Shown here piece after piece: positions 11,547-24,400 of a DNA stretch of 64,000 nt (position 1 is its first letter; each line of letters begins with the position of its first letter). This DNA comes from Lepeophtheirus salmonis (Eukaryota > Arthropoda > Copepoda > Siphonostomatoida > Caligidae). The notes below the pieces were generated by a model, which saw nothing but the letters and a program-made list of their open reading frames with translations, searched no databases and was not told the DNA's origin. The stretch is from the NCBI RefSeq assembly GCF_016086655.4, contig NC_052140.2:15376001-15440000 (forward strand), in the 5' to 3' direction. A program made the position numbers and the translations under genes.

Positions 11547-12363
11547 CGAGGTTTGTTCAAAAAGTATGGTGACATAGTATTTTTTTAGGAAAAAATATGT
11601 ATTAATTCATCAATATTTATGTTGTCACCTTTAAAGTGATCCCTCTCAGATACAATTCGCGTAAGTACTTTTTGGAAAAACCTTGAACTCTTCCAGCGAT
11701 GTAGTCTTTATCTCCTCAATCGTTGCAAACCTCCGTTCTTTCATAGTTTCCAACAGTTTTGGGAAGCGGAAAAAGTCAAATAGGGCCAAATCTTATGTAT
11801 ATAAAGGGGGCGAGGCATGATGGTGGTGTTGCATTTGCCAAAAAATTTCACACAAGCGATGATTTTTTTCGTCAAAATTAAGCAGTTTCGGAACAAACTT
11901 CACTAACACGCGTTCGCAAAAAAATAATGGAACGACCCAACTGATATGTAAATGTCCTCAGCAACTTTTCTCATAGTGACTCGACAGTTTTCAAAAACAT
12001 TTTTTTTCGCTGCTTCAATATTTTCATTTGCTGTCGACGTGTATCTTTCTGGCTCTCTTTGAAGAGTGTGTACCACTTGTTATATAAATTTTACTCAGAA
12101 CAGTTTCACTCTATACCATTGCCAACATTTCAAGTGTTTTGGAGCACTTAATTTCATTTTAACACAAAATTTGATGCAAATTCTTTGATACATGTTTTTC
12201 AATAACAATAAATCCACAAACTCGTAATATACTTCTAACTGGCTGAAACAGTAAATATATATATATGTTCTTTGTGAGTTTACAAACATAAAAAAATCGA
12301 GTATATCAAATGTATGTTGCCTGCAAAATTTCAAAAGACACCTTACTTTTTGAACACACCTCA
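11547..12363 (-). mobile_element. Mariner-like element with TIRs, decayed
   Basis: The left end (from 11547) reads CGAGGTTTGTTCAAAAAGTA and the right end, reverse-complemented from 12363, reads TGAGGTGTGTTCAAAAAGTA. Each is flanked by TA, the mariner target. On the minus strand the interior keeps an N-terminal piece (about 12040-11930: ENIEAAKKNVFENCRVTMRK, then VAEDIYISVGS) typical of the helix-turn-helix part of mariner transposases. Near the low end (about 11770-11680) a LALFDFFRFPKLLE-like block lies before an RRFATIEEIK-like piece, matching the third catalytic Asp region and what follows. The middle is deleted and frames are broken, so it is non-autonomous. Confidence 0.78.
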
Positions 12364-12365
12364 TA

Positions 12366-15300
12366 CGTCCATCATAGTTTTGAGGTTTGGTCTGAAAATC
12401 CGTGAATGATCTGAGACCGTTTTTATTACTTGTAAACTGAACTAATTTGGTTCTTAAAAGGAGTTCGGTTTGACCCTGTCTCATTGAAAAAATCTCTCAG
12501 GATCTGTTTTACAAAAAGTCGATCTGAATCAGTCCCATTAAAAATTCAGTCAAAACAAGTTCTATAGACAAATTGTTCATGACGTCAAATGTGTTTTAAA
12601 ATTGTGAACATCCAATTACAATAACGTTACATGAAGTTAAATGTGTAGTAAAATCATATTTGTGAGAGAATCGGTCCATAGACTGAGAAAGAAAAAAATC
12701 GGTCTATATATATATATTGAGAGCTGAAAAATTGGTTCACGATTTTACAACGATTACATTTCTGTCTACGGTCTGAGATCGGGGATGTTACGAAATATGG
12801 GTTTAAATTGATTTAGAAAACATGACGTAAGATCGAACCAAAAAATAAAGTAATAAAACTAGTAACTACATATGAGTGGAGGTGCCACTCCTTGAGATTC
12901 ATGCCAAAATCTTGGGATATTGACGTTACGTTACGGATGATTTGTATTAAAATATAAAAATCCTTGGATTTTATAAATTCAACTATAATTGATTACTTTA
13001 ATTTGATTATCTTCATTACATCTTCAAAATTTGTTTATCTAACGCGCAAAGGGTCTTCTACTCATTTAGTCGTTTTCAATTCGTTCAGAACTTGTTCTCA
13101 TTTCGTCTAATATGAACTGCGCCTAAACAACATATTAAATAGAGTGGTGGATCACTTTCGAATTTCCATCCTCCTATAACCTTAATAACGAAACTTGAAC
13201 AGGCTAATGTTTATAAATGATACAAAGAAAGGGTGTTAATGCATAAAGAAGATGATTTCATTCACTTATCAGCAGATATTGTTGAAGGTGTAAAAAAATA
13301 ACTTATTCAAGGTGAGTGTCAAATTGTATTCATATATTATGTAAACTAATTTTCTTGTCTTTCGATTTTTATAGAGGACTCTATAGATATTATAAAATTA
13401 TAAGTGGCATCCATGCATATGACCATGGACCATTTATAGCTCCTTGCCTCCCCCCCCTCCCCCCTCCTCTACTCCTTCAAAAAAAGTCATCAATATTTTC
13501 ACTTTAAATAAATAATATATATATACTACCTACTTTTTTTATTTTTTATAAAGTTTCATTTCAGGTTTGTTTTTCCTCTGACATATTAAGTGAAGAACTT
13601 TTGGTCTATCTCATTATAAATACAGCGAGACTTATTTTTTGGGTTTCTTTAAGACAATGGCTCCCTTATGCATAAGTCAATGAATATGTGTATAAATTTA
13701 TATATACTCACGTATACTTATATATGTATATATAATGAGAGGTTCTACTATTCTTGGACCAGAGCTGTTCAAGATTCGTTTTCGAAATGGCTAAGCCTTT
13801 GAGCTCGAGCACAAGTCGAGTCGTGAGATTTTATCTTCGCAAATATATTCCGTGAGTATAAATAGTTCGGGTAGTGGACCCGATTACAGTATAAGTAAAC
13901 TTGTATTACCTGAAGAGATCTGAGACCCGAACCGACTTTGGGCATTTGAACTTTTTACGGATTTTCACAAAGATCCCAGGGATTATTTCGGATCTTTAAA
14001 AACTTATAGTGTGGCTTCATTCTAGTTTTTAAAACAAATGTTTTCTATGATGAACCTAATATCTCCATTTAATTTGTTTAGTGCTTGGAGTAATATCTAC
14101 ACAAATAGTTGTATCATATCAACTTTTTTCCGAAAAGAAATAGAAAAAAGGCCCAAAATCAGTTTGTAGTAGTTACGTCAATTTTTCCAAATATTGAAGG
14201 ATAATTCCATAGTTGGTAAAAATTGCCTAACAGCTTAAAATCAGCTATTATAATTCAACCAATCAACGCTAAAGATGAGAAAAGAAGCAGATAAATCCAT
14301 AATAGACAACAAAATGCATTGTATATTTTTGTGTTAGCGGGGTAATGCAGTGCCCATGATTATTCCACATGGCGTCAGTTCACAAACACAAAAATTTCCA
14401 ATGTTCTTTATATATAATTAATATTCTAAATAGCAAATTGTTGGATTTGAATGAGTCCTTATTGAGCTGTGAACAATTATCAGCTATTATTGAATGATAA
14501 TTTTATAGATGGAAGATTTGGATAACTACTAACAGATTTTGGAACCATTTATTGTTTATTTTTAAAGAAAAGTTTGCAAGATATGATTTAGGTAAGGACG
14601 TGTCTAATGTTGTTGTAATCATTATTCTAATATTCATAAATAATTATCTTCAATTAATAATATTATTTGCTAATTTATTGTTTCAAAATTGGTAAAATTG
14701 TAACCGTAATTTGGATCTTATTTTATTAAAGTCCGAACGTAGGATACATTTTTCATAATACCTATAAGACACATTCAACACCGTCAAACTGGATCGCTCA
14801 TACATAATATCTGTCTTTGTTTATCATTAGTCATTCTCAGTACCGACTACTTAGACCTCCTGGTACAGCGATACACAAAATATATTAACCAGATGAAAAA
14901 TCGTCTGATTTATGTTTTGGATCTGAATCCCAAAGTTAAGGTACCAAATATTTACCTCTAAAGATACAAACTGACCTGGATCCGAGAAAGTGAAGATGTG
15001 TCCCATCTGTATCCTTGAGTCGCAATTCAATCATCATCAATACTAAAAGATAAATACCGCAGCAATGAGAAATTAAAATAAATTATATTTGCTAATCTGA
15101 AGAGCCATGAGTACTATATTTTTGTGTAAAATTGGAATTTTTAAACTTCGAGTAGGAGTCGAATCCAAGGTAGGAATTGGATGAAAGGTAAGCGTGCATC
15201 TAGTATATGGTGCTTTAAGTAGTTTCATGATCTATTAGGATATCAGACTAGGAACCTATAGCGACAGAAGCTTAATTATTTTAAAACAATGCCTTGAATT

Positions 15301-16510
15301 ATGAGTAATGTCTTTGTTAAAGATGTTACTCAGAGCCCAAACTCATTACAAACTTTCGTTCTGTAAAAATAATATTCAACTGGGCACAAGTCAGAAAAAT
15401 AATTTGTGTTTTAAATTAAAGTTGATTTAGGGTTCAACCTGGACTCGAGTCCTTGATGTAAGTAGATACGACTATTCTTGTGTCAATCCTAAGTTAGAAC
15501 TGAAAACTCGAGTCCCATCCAGTTACGTTTTAGACCAAAATATGGTTTCTGAAAGTGATTGTGGTTAATTTACGAAGAAAATAATTAAACAATAGTAGCT
15601 GATCTTGTCTATATTTTATTAAAAGTAACAGACTTAACCTTACAAACCAAAATTCGTTGCTTGTTACCTTCTACTTATTGTCTATTATTCAAATATTTGG
15701 CAATACAAGACAAAAAAACACTTTAAAAAACAACAATAAAAAGAAAGGTATTCAAATACTTTGTGGGGTTGATTATGCCTAATCTCGTCATTTTACAATA
15801 ACACATTTTCAAAATTTGAAATATAAATATATACATTAGTGTTGGGAATACCAAGACCGGTCTGACACATTTTTAATTATAACTCATTTGGTCCACAAAT
15901 AAAATTGATATTGATGCGTCATTTAAAAAAAATATTTATAAAGGGTTGGACAGTTTCTTTCCCAGATTCAAACGAAATGGACTTCAGCAGTGGTGTCGCT
16001 AGACCTTATTTTTATGGAGGAGGGGGACTTGAGACCATAAAAGTGTCTGCAGAATCCCCCCCCCCTAAAAAAAAAAGAATATTTTATCATAATATCATAA
16101 TCATCATATATATAGCCCGTTTTTGTTGTTATCACACATGGAATCCAAAATGATCGAACAGATCAATCCGAAATTTAGCAAGTAGATATGTTCCTATGAT
16201 ATTTTTTTTTTTTTTTTGTGCCTGCGAGGTAATTAAATGTCTATTTTTGACTGAGATAAAAGATCAATTTCCTTACTTTTTCCCTGTGTATTTTACTACG
16301 TTCCTCTTTCTGTCTTCTTTTCTTCTACTTTCATTAAATATTTATATTCCCCACCTATCCCAAAATCTTATATCAGCTAAAAACCGATATCAAGCTTACA
16401 CGAGTTAACTTGTCCAAGGACATCAAACATGCCAATGCCGTTATTTCACATTGTGACTGCTAAATATGTTTTGAGTTAATATTTTTGTGTCCGATCAACA
16501 GTTTACTAGC
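12366..16510. other. Gene-free AT-rich DNA with repeat scraps
   Basis: I see no gene. A C-rich tract lies at about 13450-13466 and another at about 16057-16067. TAGTGTTG followed by a TACC-rich stretch at about 15837-15870 looks like one end of the GTGTTG family. CAGTGGTGTCGCTAG near 15988 resembles a hAT-type terminus, but no partner end was found. Short open stretches, such as 12095-12484 minus (which overlaps the end of the preceding element), have no support. Confidence 0.5.
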
Positions 16511-16518
16511 ATTAATTA

Positions 16519-16740
16519 GTGTTGTGCGGATCCTGATTTAGTACTGAATACTGCAGTTCCGTTATGTTCAGTCTTGGTCTAGTTCAGCTTAGTCCTGCAT
16601 ATACGTCCTTAAACGAATAAAGTTTGGTACATGAATAAGTCACTTAACTTTTTTTTTATCAGTTCTAATACTGAGTGTCTGAAGGACTTACTGAACCGGT
16701 CTTAAGACCGGACTGGATTTCACAAATTGAGACTGACTCA
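16519..16740. repeat. GTGTTGTG-family element, diverged copy
   Basis: The left end reads TAGTGTTGTGCGGATCC, matching the end at 7011. The interior has GGTCTAGTTCAGC, CAGTTCTAATACTGAG and a CCGGTCTTAAGACCGG palindrome, shared in order with 32640-32740 and 41170-41340. The right end is not clear. Confidence 0.55.
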
Positions 16741-16749
16741 ACTCTATTT

Positions 16750-17610
16750 ATAATCTTTTTTACTCGTCCAAACACATTTGAGTCACTCTGTTTGTATGAA
16801 TATTAAGGAAATGGTTCGTTAATGAAAGAAGTTCCTGTGGAAAGCATGACTATTCTTTTTTCTTTTTATTCCTCCTCTTCTTTCCCCCCATTTATTGGTC
16901 GGCGTCATTAAGCTTCTTTTAAGCAAAATATATGGCCTGTAAAAATCCACACTATTTTTTTATTTTTTTCTAAAAAATGTTTTGTGTTAGTATTTTTTTT
17001 TTTTTTTTGACCGTTTGAATATGCAAAAGAGGGTTTTTTTTTTTTGCATAAATTTAACTCTCTCTTTTCTCTCACCAACACAAAAAAGATTAAGCATACA
17101 AAGAATGGAAGAAGGGAAAAACCTTCTAAACATTCCGAGGTAGATTGATTTATCTTTGAACTTCTTCAATATGTGTCCTACTGAGATTCCCTTATTCACT
17201 TTTTTTTTTTTTTTTTTGTTTTGTTCCCTCTTCCAAGGTTACCATATATATATATTTACATACATATCTATATGCATATAAGTTACTCAAGCCTTGTCGA
17301 CACATTACTAGAAACAAAAGAAAATAAATTTTTTAAGTAAAAGAAAAAAGTTATTTATTTATGATGTTGGTTGTAAAAATCAACTCCTAACTATCTACAA
17401 ACCCTTTGCCTTTCCATACATATATGTCATACTTTTATAAAAGCCCTTGGGGATCATTGCCCTAATATTCACACATAGCTAATAATATCCATGAGTCCGT
17501 TTTCTGTCAATACTATAAAAATAAATAAAAAAGAATTGATATCCCCACAAAAAATACACACATAAAGAGAAAATAATGCCGGATATATGGAAGTTAATAG
17601 GTATATATAT
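16750..17610. other. Gene-free, homopolymer-rich DNA
   Basis: Several T tracts of 10 or more bases occur (about 16990-17008, 17033-17045, 17201-17218). No gene or transposase match was seen. Confidence 0.5.
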
Positions 17611-17617
17611 ATATATA

Positions 17618-17795
17618 TAATCAAACCTTTTCTAAGAGCTACTTTTTTTAACGTTTCAGAGCACAAAGTAGCCAGTTTTCAAATATAGAATTGTTACAAA
17701 ATAAGGAACTTGGTTAAGAGCTCATCTCCAATAAGCAGTCATTTTTTTTAGTTTTTCTTGCCTGACCGTTTACATCAGGTTTGAGTGTATGTGTA
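17618..17795. repeat. Solitary copy of the 240-bp array unit
   Basis: The order of words AATCAAACC, CCAGTTTTCAAAT, ATTGTTACAAAATA, TTTTTCTTGCCTGACC and ATCAGGTTTGA matches each unit of the tandem array at 26540-27290. This copy stands alone, showing that the unit is also dispersed. Confidence 0.65.
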
Positions 17796-17799
17796 GTCC

Positions 17800-18505
17800 A
17801 TCAACAAAAAAAAAAGCTAGAATGGTTTTTCTCAAAATTGAGTACTTTTTTATTCTTCAACTAATATATAACTACCAGCAAATGCTACTGATTAATTCTA
17901 AGCAAAAAAGGATCATTATAATAAAAGAATTAAACCACTTCAAAACAACAGTCCTTCATCAACTCCATCGGCCTTGAATGGAAGAGTTTAGTCCGAGATT
18001 TAGTTTTTAGAGCCTTAGAGGGAAATATTGTTTTTTATGTCAACTCACAACATAATAGCACATACAAATGATAATTATTATTATTTCTAAAGCAAGGTAG
18101 CGAACAAATGGGGTTCCATTTGAAATATAAACAAAATGCATAATATAAGCCATGTAAAATTAGTCATATCCCAGCGAGAGTAAAAATATAAAGAACTATT
18201 TGTCTAGTGTAGAAAATCCAGTGTATTTTGGGCATGTTTAATAAAAGAAGCGGAAAATCAACATGTTAAATCAGACAATTTGCAAAATGTTTCGGAGAGA
18301 AACAGTTTAGCTGTCATGACGTTCCATTAGATCACCTACAAACAGCTGTAGCGAAAGGGTAGGGGAGAAGGAATTAAACTAGGACATTGGGAAGAATTAC
18401 TCGGATGCCGCCCTCAATTCTCCTCCGACTCCAACATAGACTTACAATTGAATATAATTGAATTTAGTAGAAAAGGAAGGTAACTACTCAATAGTGAAAT
18501 AATAA
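17800..18505. other. Gene-free AT-rich DNA
   Basis: I see no gene. A slightly GC-richer piece at about 18350-18440 carries no open frame of note. Confidence 0.5.
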
Positions 18506-18508
18506 TTA

Positions 18509-19241
18509 GTGATAGGATGATTAATCGGGTGGTTTTTTTGTTTTGTTTTTGTAATTGGAATTGGCTTGGGGCGAATAATGTTAAATTGCAATTCTGGTTC
18601 TTATTAAATAACGATGTTCAACTGTTTTGTACCCCCTTTTTTAACTTATGAATTAAAAAAATTTTTAAGAAAAAATTAAATTTTCAGGGAAAAACTATTT
18701 ATTCTGAAAAAATTTTCAAAAAATTTGATATTAGAAAATTAATCATTGAAATTTTGGGAAACAACTTGTGATTTTTTAAATTTTTTTACAAAAAAGTTTA
18801 TTTTTTCTGAACAATTGAGAATTTTTGAAAATTTTCTCAAAAAAAAAAAAAAATTGCAAACAGATTTTTTTTTTTTTTGAAATATTTTGAGATTAGCCAT
18901 GGTTTTTTCAATTTTTTTTTCCAGAAAATTTAAGTATTTGTCAATAATTGTGTGGTTTTAAGAAAAAAAAATATTAGATACCAAATTGTATTTCTGAAAT
19001 TTATTTTCGAAATATTTAATATTTAAAGTTTTTACCCAAAAATGTAATCCTTCTAATAAAATAAAAAATAAACCTAGCCTCGCCTTGACCCCCTTAAATA
19101 TTATCCTTTGAAAACAATCATAAGAAGAAGGTATTTTCTAACTATTATTTTAAATATTAAAGAATTGAACTCGGCATTGGGAATTTTACTAAAATGGCAT
19201 AAGAAAGGGCATTGGGATTTTTTTTTTAATTGTCCCATCAC
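18509..19241. mobile_element. TIR element, GTGATGGGAC family, no coding capacity
   Basis: The left end reads TAGTGATAGGATGATTAATC and the right end, reverse-complemented, reads TAGTGATGGGACAATTAAAA. TA flanks both ends. The 733-bp interior is very AT-rich, with long A and T runs and repeated AAATTTTT words, and has no transposase. The arrangement fits a MITE using a TA target. Confidence 0.6.
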
Positions 19242-19479
19242 TAATAAGAATGACAACAGCTTGGGAATAGAAAATTAATTTTTTAGATTACCAATTCCAA
19301 AAGAAGAGGTCAGCAAAAAAATACAAACGATTTACACACGATATATGTTGCTTTCTGTGAGAGACGAAATATCTGCTGACAGCAATCACGATAAACTATA
19401 TTGCTCCTTGAATGCTGATACGTTTGAATTTTCAAAAAGGAGAGAAATAATTAATGAGAGTATCTTAAAGGTTACCAAA

Positions 19480-19950
19480 TTACACTTTTTTCATAATGTA
19501 CATCTGCAAAAGTTTAGACTCTTTTCACATCCTTACTTATGTTCCCTACAACACACAGCAATTTTTAGAATCCTGACTGATGATCTGGGCTTTAAAAACA
19601 TCCTCAGCGTGTAGGTATACGATTCTCTCTCTCAGACCAACAAGGCTGAGCGAGGGATGTGCAGTTCTTAACGTGGGGAAAGGTAGAAACGATCAAGCAG
19701 AGTCCTACAGTCCGGATCTCAATCTCAGTGGCCGATTTTTCTCCCTGAAGCTGAAGCACCTGCTCTGAGATAACGATTTTGATAGCCATAAAGACCTCAA
19801 ACGTGGTGTTCAGCGGGTGAATAAGTTAGTGAACGAAAATGAATTCTCCAGGTAGTTGAAGAACCATTTCCAAGACGTTATCCGAGCTGGATGAGACTAT
19901 GTGCCATGATTGAGTATTTTTTTTATACTTTAGAATATAATTTTTTGTCT
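19480..19950 (+). mobile_element. Tc1/mariner transposase relic (family C)
   Basis: The plus strand has a block ending in ILTDDLGFKNILSV (19570-19614), matching the end of the DNA-binding half. After a deletion comes SYSPDLNLSGRFFSLKLK (about 19700-19755), matching the SPDLNPLDFFFW third catalytic block with the catalytic Asp replaced. The remaining C-terminal part is frameshifted. It lies only about 0.1-0.4 kb downstream of the POU gene's 3' end and is not part of that gene. Confidence 0.6.
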
Positions 19951-20034
19951 TACTTCTGCAGTTTTTAATCATTTCTTAAGAACCTATTACATAATAATAT
20001 GTAAGGAATTGACTCTGAGTGGTTTAAATAAAAT

Positions 20035-20345
20035 TTAATTTATTATTTCTAAATAATAATATAATCAGTATCATAATATTTAGTAGAACACGTTATACAA
20101 TATGTACACCAAAAATTGTAAAAAGATGCGAAAATATAGTGAATATATAATATGTTTTGTATACGTTGTAAGTATGAATGTAATAAAAATAACATTATAA
20201 TAATCATCATCATAGTTGGAGTTTATTATACAAACATCATCGTAGCTCTTACGTCATCATCATTCCTTGATTAAAGTTCATTTTTTAATTAACTAACAAC
20301 TAACTAACTAACTTAATTAAAGCATTCCTTTGTCTTCCAAGATTA
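20035..20345 (-). other. Probable 3' untranslated region of the POU gene
   Basis: Downstream of the stop codon on the minus strand the DNA is AT-rich and open to transcription. Candidate AATAAA poly-A signals on the minus strand lie at 20222-20227 and 20039-20044. I cannot choose between them without transcripts. Confidence 0.4.
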
Positions 20346-21425
20346 TTAGTCTGAGGATTTAGCACTCAGATCCGTGGCCATGAATTGGGGCTGATGTAGA
20401 ATAGGGAAGGACATGTTTGAGAGTGGGGGTGAGACTCCTCTCCCTGTTGAGGATAGAGAAGTAGGCGGAGATAGTCCTCCACTAGAGCAGAGGAATGAGG
20501 ATGGAATGGAGGAAGGAGGAGTGGGTGTGAGGGACGTGGGGTTGTAGAAGCTAGGTGTGGGAGATCCACTTGGTGAAATGTTGGAGTTGGGATTCATGCG
20601 TTTTTCTTTTTGGCGTCGATTGCAGAACCAGACACGAACTACTTCTTTTTCCATGCACAATCCGTCGGCAACATAGGTTATTTCCTCCGATGTTGGTTTG
20701 GGATTTGCGTTGAAGGCCCTTTCGAGTGCAATCCGCACTGTGGTGTCAATTGAAGTTCTCTTTTTACGTCGGCGATTAATGGCCTCGGCAGTTGTGAGGC
20801 TGGCTGGGGAGAGGAGTTGAGATGTAGTTGTTGTATGATGAGTAGAGTCCGCATCCTCGAGCCATTTTTGGAGGAGAGGCTTGAGCTTACACATATTTTT
20901 AAAGCTTAGATTTAAAGCTTCAAACCGGGATATCGTGGTTTGAGAGAAGTCATTTCCATACATTTTTCCCATGGCGAGGCCTACGTCTCCTTGGGTGTAG
21001 CCCAATTTTATTCGCTTTTGCTTGAATAATTTGGAAAACTGCTCCAGTTCTTCAAGATCCGTGTTCTCCTCCGGGGGCAAATCAAGACGAGTTGGGAGAT
21101 TGGAAGGTCTTGTTGTGTACATATTTGGTAGTCCTTGAGATCCTGAAGAAGACGGAGAAGAGGCTGAAGATGAGGATGAGAGCATGACGCCTACAGGAGT
21201 GGAGGTGGTCATAAGAAAATTTTTGGTAGCAGAGTTTGGAGATGTAACCAGGGCCTTGGATGTTCTTGGAGAGGGAGGAATGCGCTGAGAAACCGAGGAC
21301 AACGAGGATGAATGGTTTGTTAGAATTTTGGTAGAAGGTGGGAGTGCAACTTTATCAGAAGATGAACAATCCTGAAAACTGGATAAGTTCTGAAGTTGTT
21401 GGCTAGCTTGGGCTAAAGCTTGCAG
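20346..21425 (-). CDS. nub: POU gene, coding exon 4 with both DNA-binding domains
   Basis: The acceptor TTCCTTCTAG precedes 21425 and the frame runs 359 codons to the stop at 20348-20346. This single exon carries the whole POU-specific domain, a linker of about 23 residues, the homeodomain and the Ser/Pro-rich tail. The last residues read [11 protein letters not shown]. Confidence 0.93.
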   Translation of the reverse strand: MQALAQASQQLQNLSSFQDCSSSDKVALPPSTKILTNHSSSLSSVSQRIPPSPRTSKALVTSPNSATKNFLMTTSTPVGVMLSSSSSASSPSSSGSQGLPNMYTTRPSNLPTRLDLPPEENTDLEELEQFSKLFKQKRIKLGYTQGDVGLAMGKMYGNDFSQTTISRFEALNLSFKNMCKLKPLLQKWLEDADSTHHTTTTSQLLSPASLTTAEAINRRRKKRTSIDTTVRIALERAFNANPKPTSEEITYVADGLCMEKEVVRVWFCNRRQKEKRMNPNSNISPSGSPTPSFYNPTSLTPTPPSSIPSSFLCSSGGLSPPTSLSSTGRGVSPPLSNMSFPILHQPQFMATDLSAKSSD

Positions 21426-24400
21426 CTAGAAGGAAATAAAAAAATACAGAGTTGAATTCATTTGCAATTTAAGTAATGATTATAGACGAACTTACAGGAT
21501 TTTGAAGAAGGGAAGTATTTTGGCTCATCATGTTGACTTGAGGATTCAATAGAGAGAGGGACTGTTGTATCTGAGCCAAGGCTTGAACAGCTTGTGCCTG
21601 TTGTGCCAAATCGAATCCAGACTGGTTTGAAGGTTGAAGTTGTTGAGAGGCAGCAATTGCAGCTGCAAGAAGTGGATTTTGACCCATGACAGAGGACAGC
21701 TGTGGATTAGCACCTAGAGCTAACAACTGCATCGCACTTGACTAAAAAAATTCAAAAAAGATTTGTGAGTACAACTCAAGTGAAAAAAAAAAAAAAGATT
21801 GTTTCTGCCTTACCTGCTGAACGGATGATTGTCCAGCTTGGAATGCTGCTGCAATGGCTTGTTGAATGGCAGAAGAGCTGGAAGTGGGTGGTAATGACGA
21901 TGATGAGTTATTGTCGAGGATTTCCTTGAGCCCAGTGGCAGAGGATGAGGTAGTTAATGGCGAATTGGAATGATTCTTGGATGAATTCAGCATGGATTGC
22001 TTATTACTAATAAAACTGTTGTTAGACACAGCGGCAACAGCGTGAGCTGAGGTAGGAGAGGTCATGTTGTGGTTATGAAGAGTGTTTGAGTGCGGCTCCA
22101 AAAGATGTCGATGATGGTGGAGGTTCGTAAATGGGGATCCAAGGACAGAGTTGGATGATAGGCTAGTATTCGTCGTCGATGGTGTAAAGTCCATGAATGA
22201 GTCAGAAAGACCCAAGGGTGACTCTTCATTGCGTTTACGATCAACGGGGGAACGGGAACGAGATCTTGAGAGTCGTCGAACACGGAGAGTTCCTCCAGTA
22301 CTACTACTTCCCCCAGAGCCTTTCAGCTCTTCTTCGTCTTCATCCTCTCCAGGAGAGATGTGATGATGGGATAGGTTAGAGGAATGGATAATGGGATCTG
22401 GAAGAAATGAGTAAAATGTAAGTGGAATGTACGGTTATTTATGGTGAGACGGAACTAGTTTTGTCTTTTCATTAGTATGAATATAATTTTTTTGTCATAC
22501 TTTTCTAATAATAGAATCATGATCAGTTTTATGTGTTCTTAATTGGATTTGAATGAATTAATTAATATTCATGACCATTAATGATTATCTTGACATTTAT
22601 TCTTTTATTAAATAGACTCTACATATTTAATTCAACTGATAATGTCAACAACAAGAAAAAAAAACGAAAAAAACAACAAAAACGTGAACCCCAGCTTCGA
22701 AAAACCAACTTACAATAGCAAAAATGAGTAGAAGATAAGTGAGAAGTACTGTATAAATTTTTCATCACTTATAATCAACACCTTAGAAAAATCCGCAAGT
22801 GAAAAAAAAAATAAAGCCACACATTCTTTTCAAGCACAAAAAATAAGCGAACCACAAAAACGAACAACAATTCACTAAGACAACAAATATTCGACTAGGA
22901 TATCATTCCTTAGACTGATTTCATAGTAAGATTTTTTTTTTTTTTTCGGGAACAAAACAGGAATTTCAAGACAAATATATACGTCAGAGGGAGTGCGGTG
23001 ATGCTATTATAGCAAAAGTGTTACATTTTTGCAAAATAATACTCATTCATGGAAAAAAAAAAACCCCTCAATTTAAAATAAAAACATTTTGCATTACAAA
23101 AAACAATCAAAAACCATTCGTTACATCCGTTTCGTAAATCCTAATCCCCACTCGCATAGACAGAAAAAATCAATCAGAAAATCCAAACAATATCAAATTA
23201 CAAAAGATATTCAATCAAAGAATCAAATTTCTTATTAGTAGGATTTATAATTTCCACAAATTTTTGTATTAAAAAACTATGAAGTCATAATGAAAAAATT
23301 TTTTTTCTCCACAATTTCAGTTTATTTCCCATGTTTTCACACATACATATATATATATATATGTAGATGCCAATCCGTATATAGTGAGCATTAAATCATA
23401 ATTTAGGGTAGAAATTGGTTCTTTCTGGAGTGAAAATCAGTGTACAAATCCCAAAAATAGATATTTTTTTAAAGATATGTATTGATGGCTTTATTCCTTT
23501 AAAATGCAAAAATTATCGATTTTTTTTTCGAAAATGTATTTTCTTATTATTATCTAAGTAAAAAGGGACAATACTTTTTTTATTTAATAAAATTTTTAGT
23601 CACATAAATCAAGCTGAAAAAGTAAAGTCCCCAATTTCCTTAAAAACGTACTTTTATCATTTCAGATGTATAATATAATAATTGTATGAGGAGATTTATT
23701 ATATTTCGTACCGTGTAAAACGCTCTTTCTTATCTCGGCACTTCTTTCATTTTACCAAATAATAATATGTAATAATAATTTTAGAAAAAAACAAACACAA
23801 GTGACAAGGAAAAAATTATATGGAATAATTTTTTCCCTTTTTTTTTTTTTTTTTTGGTTCGATTTCATTCCCATGTTGACAATATATTTTAGTGTTGCCC
23901 CGGTCCCGAAATTGGTACTCTTTTTCGACTAGCAACATTTAAAAAAATGTCGTTAAGCTGAGCTCACATGCAAATACAAGGGTGCTTGGAGGAAGGAATG
24001 GTCTAAATGACTCATATTTATAAATCAAAAACATAAAGTTTTTATTCATAAATAAACTTTGTATGGCTAAAAAATTTGGTGGCTTACAGTTTTGTTTGTT
24101 CAAGGAGGGAAATCCGTTCAGAATCCGCCGTCATCGGCGGTAATAGTATAATCCCACTGTGAGAAGAACTGATGTCAATGATATTTGAGTATAATATCAA
24201 TATAAATATTCAAGTACGGCAGTACTTGAATGTACCTCGTACAGTTATACCCAACAAAAATAAAATGTATATCTATATTTTTATTTCATCGGTCTGAATT
24301 TCTTTGTTTTTGCAAATTAATATTAAATATTAGACTTCAACAATAACCTACAAATAGATCAGTGGTTCCCAACCTTTATGGTACTGTGACACTTTGATAA

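Noticed and set aside
12095..12484. 129-codon minus-strand open frame
   Set aside because: It overlaps the right end of the mariner element in a frame without transposase similarity and has an AT-biased composition.
17469..17666. Hydrophobic 65-codon minus-strand frame resembling a membrane segment
   Set aside because: The hydrophobicity comes from an AT dinucleotide run encoding Ile/Tyr repeats; there is no other support.
20366..20569. Minus-strand open frame inside the POU last exon in another frame
   Set aside because: It overlaps the Ser/Pro-rich coding tail out of frame and has no domain; it is a shadow of the real gene.
22062..22379. Open frames on both strands over POU exon 2
   Set aside because: The splice-consistent frame explains this DNA; the others are by-products of its Ser/Arg-rich codons.
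23855..23875. GGTTCGATTTC B-box-like word on the plus strand
   Set aside because: It is preceded by a T tract with no A box or stem structure.
24126..24141. CCGCCGTCATCGGCGG hairpin as a terminator or regulatory stem
   Set aside because: It is a short isolated palindrome in an intron with no supporting context.
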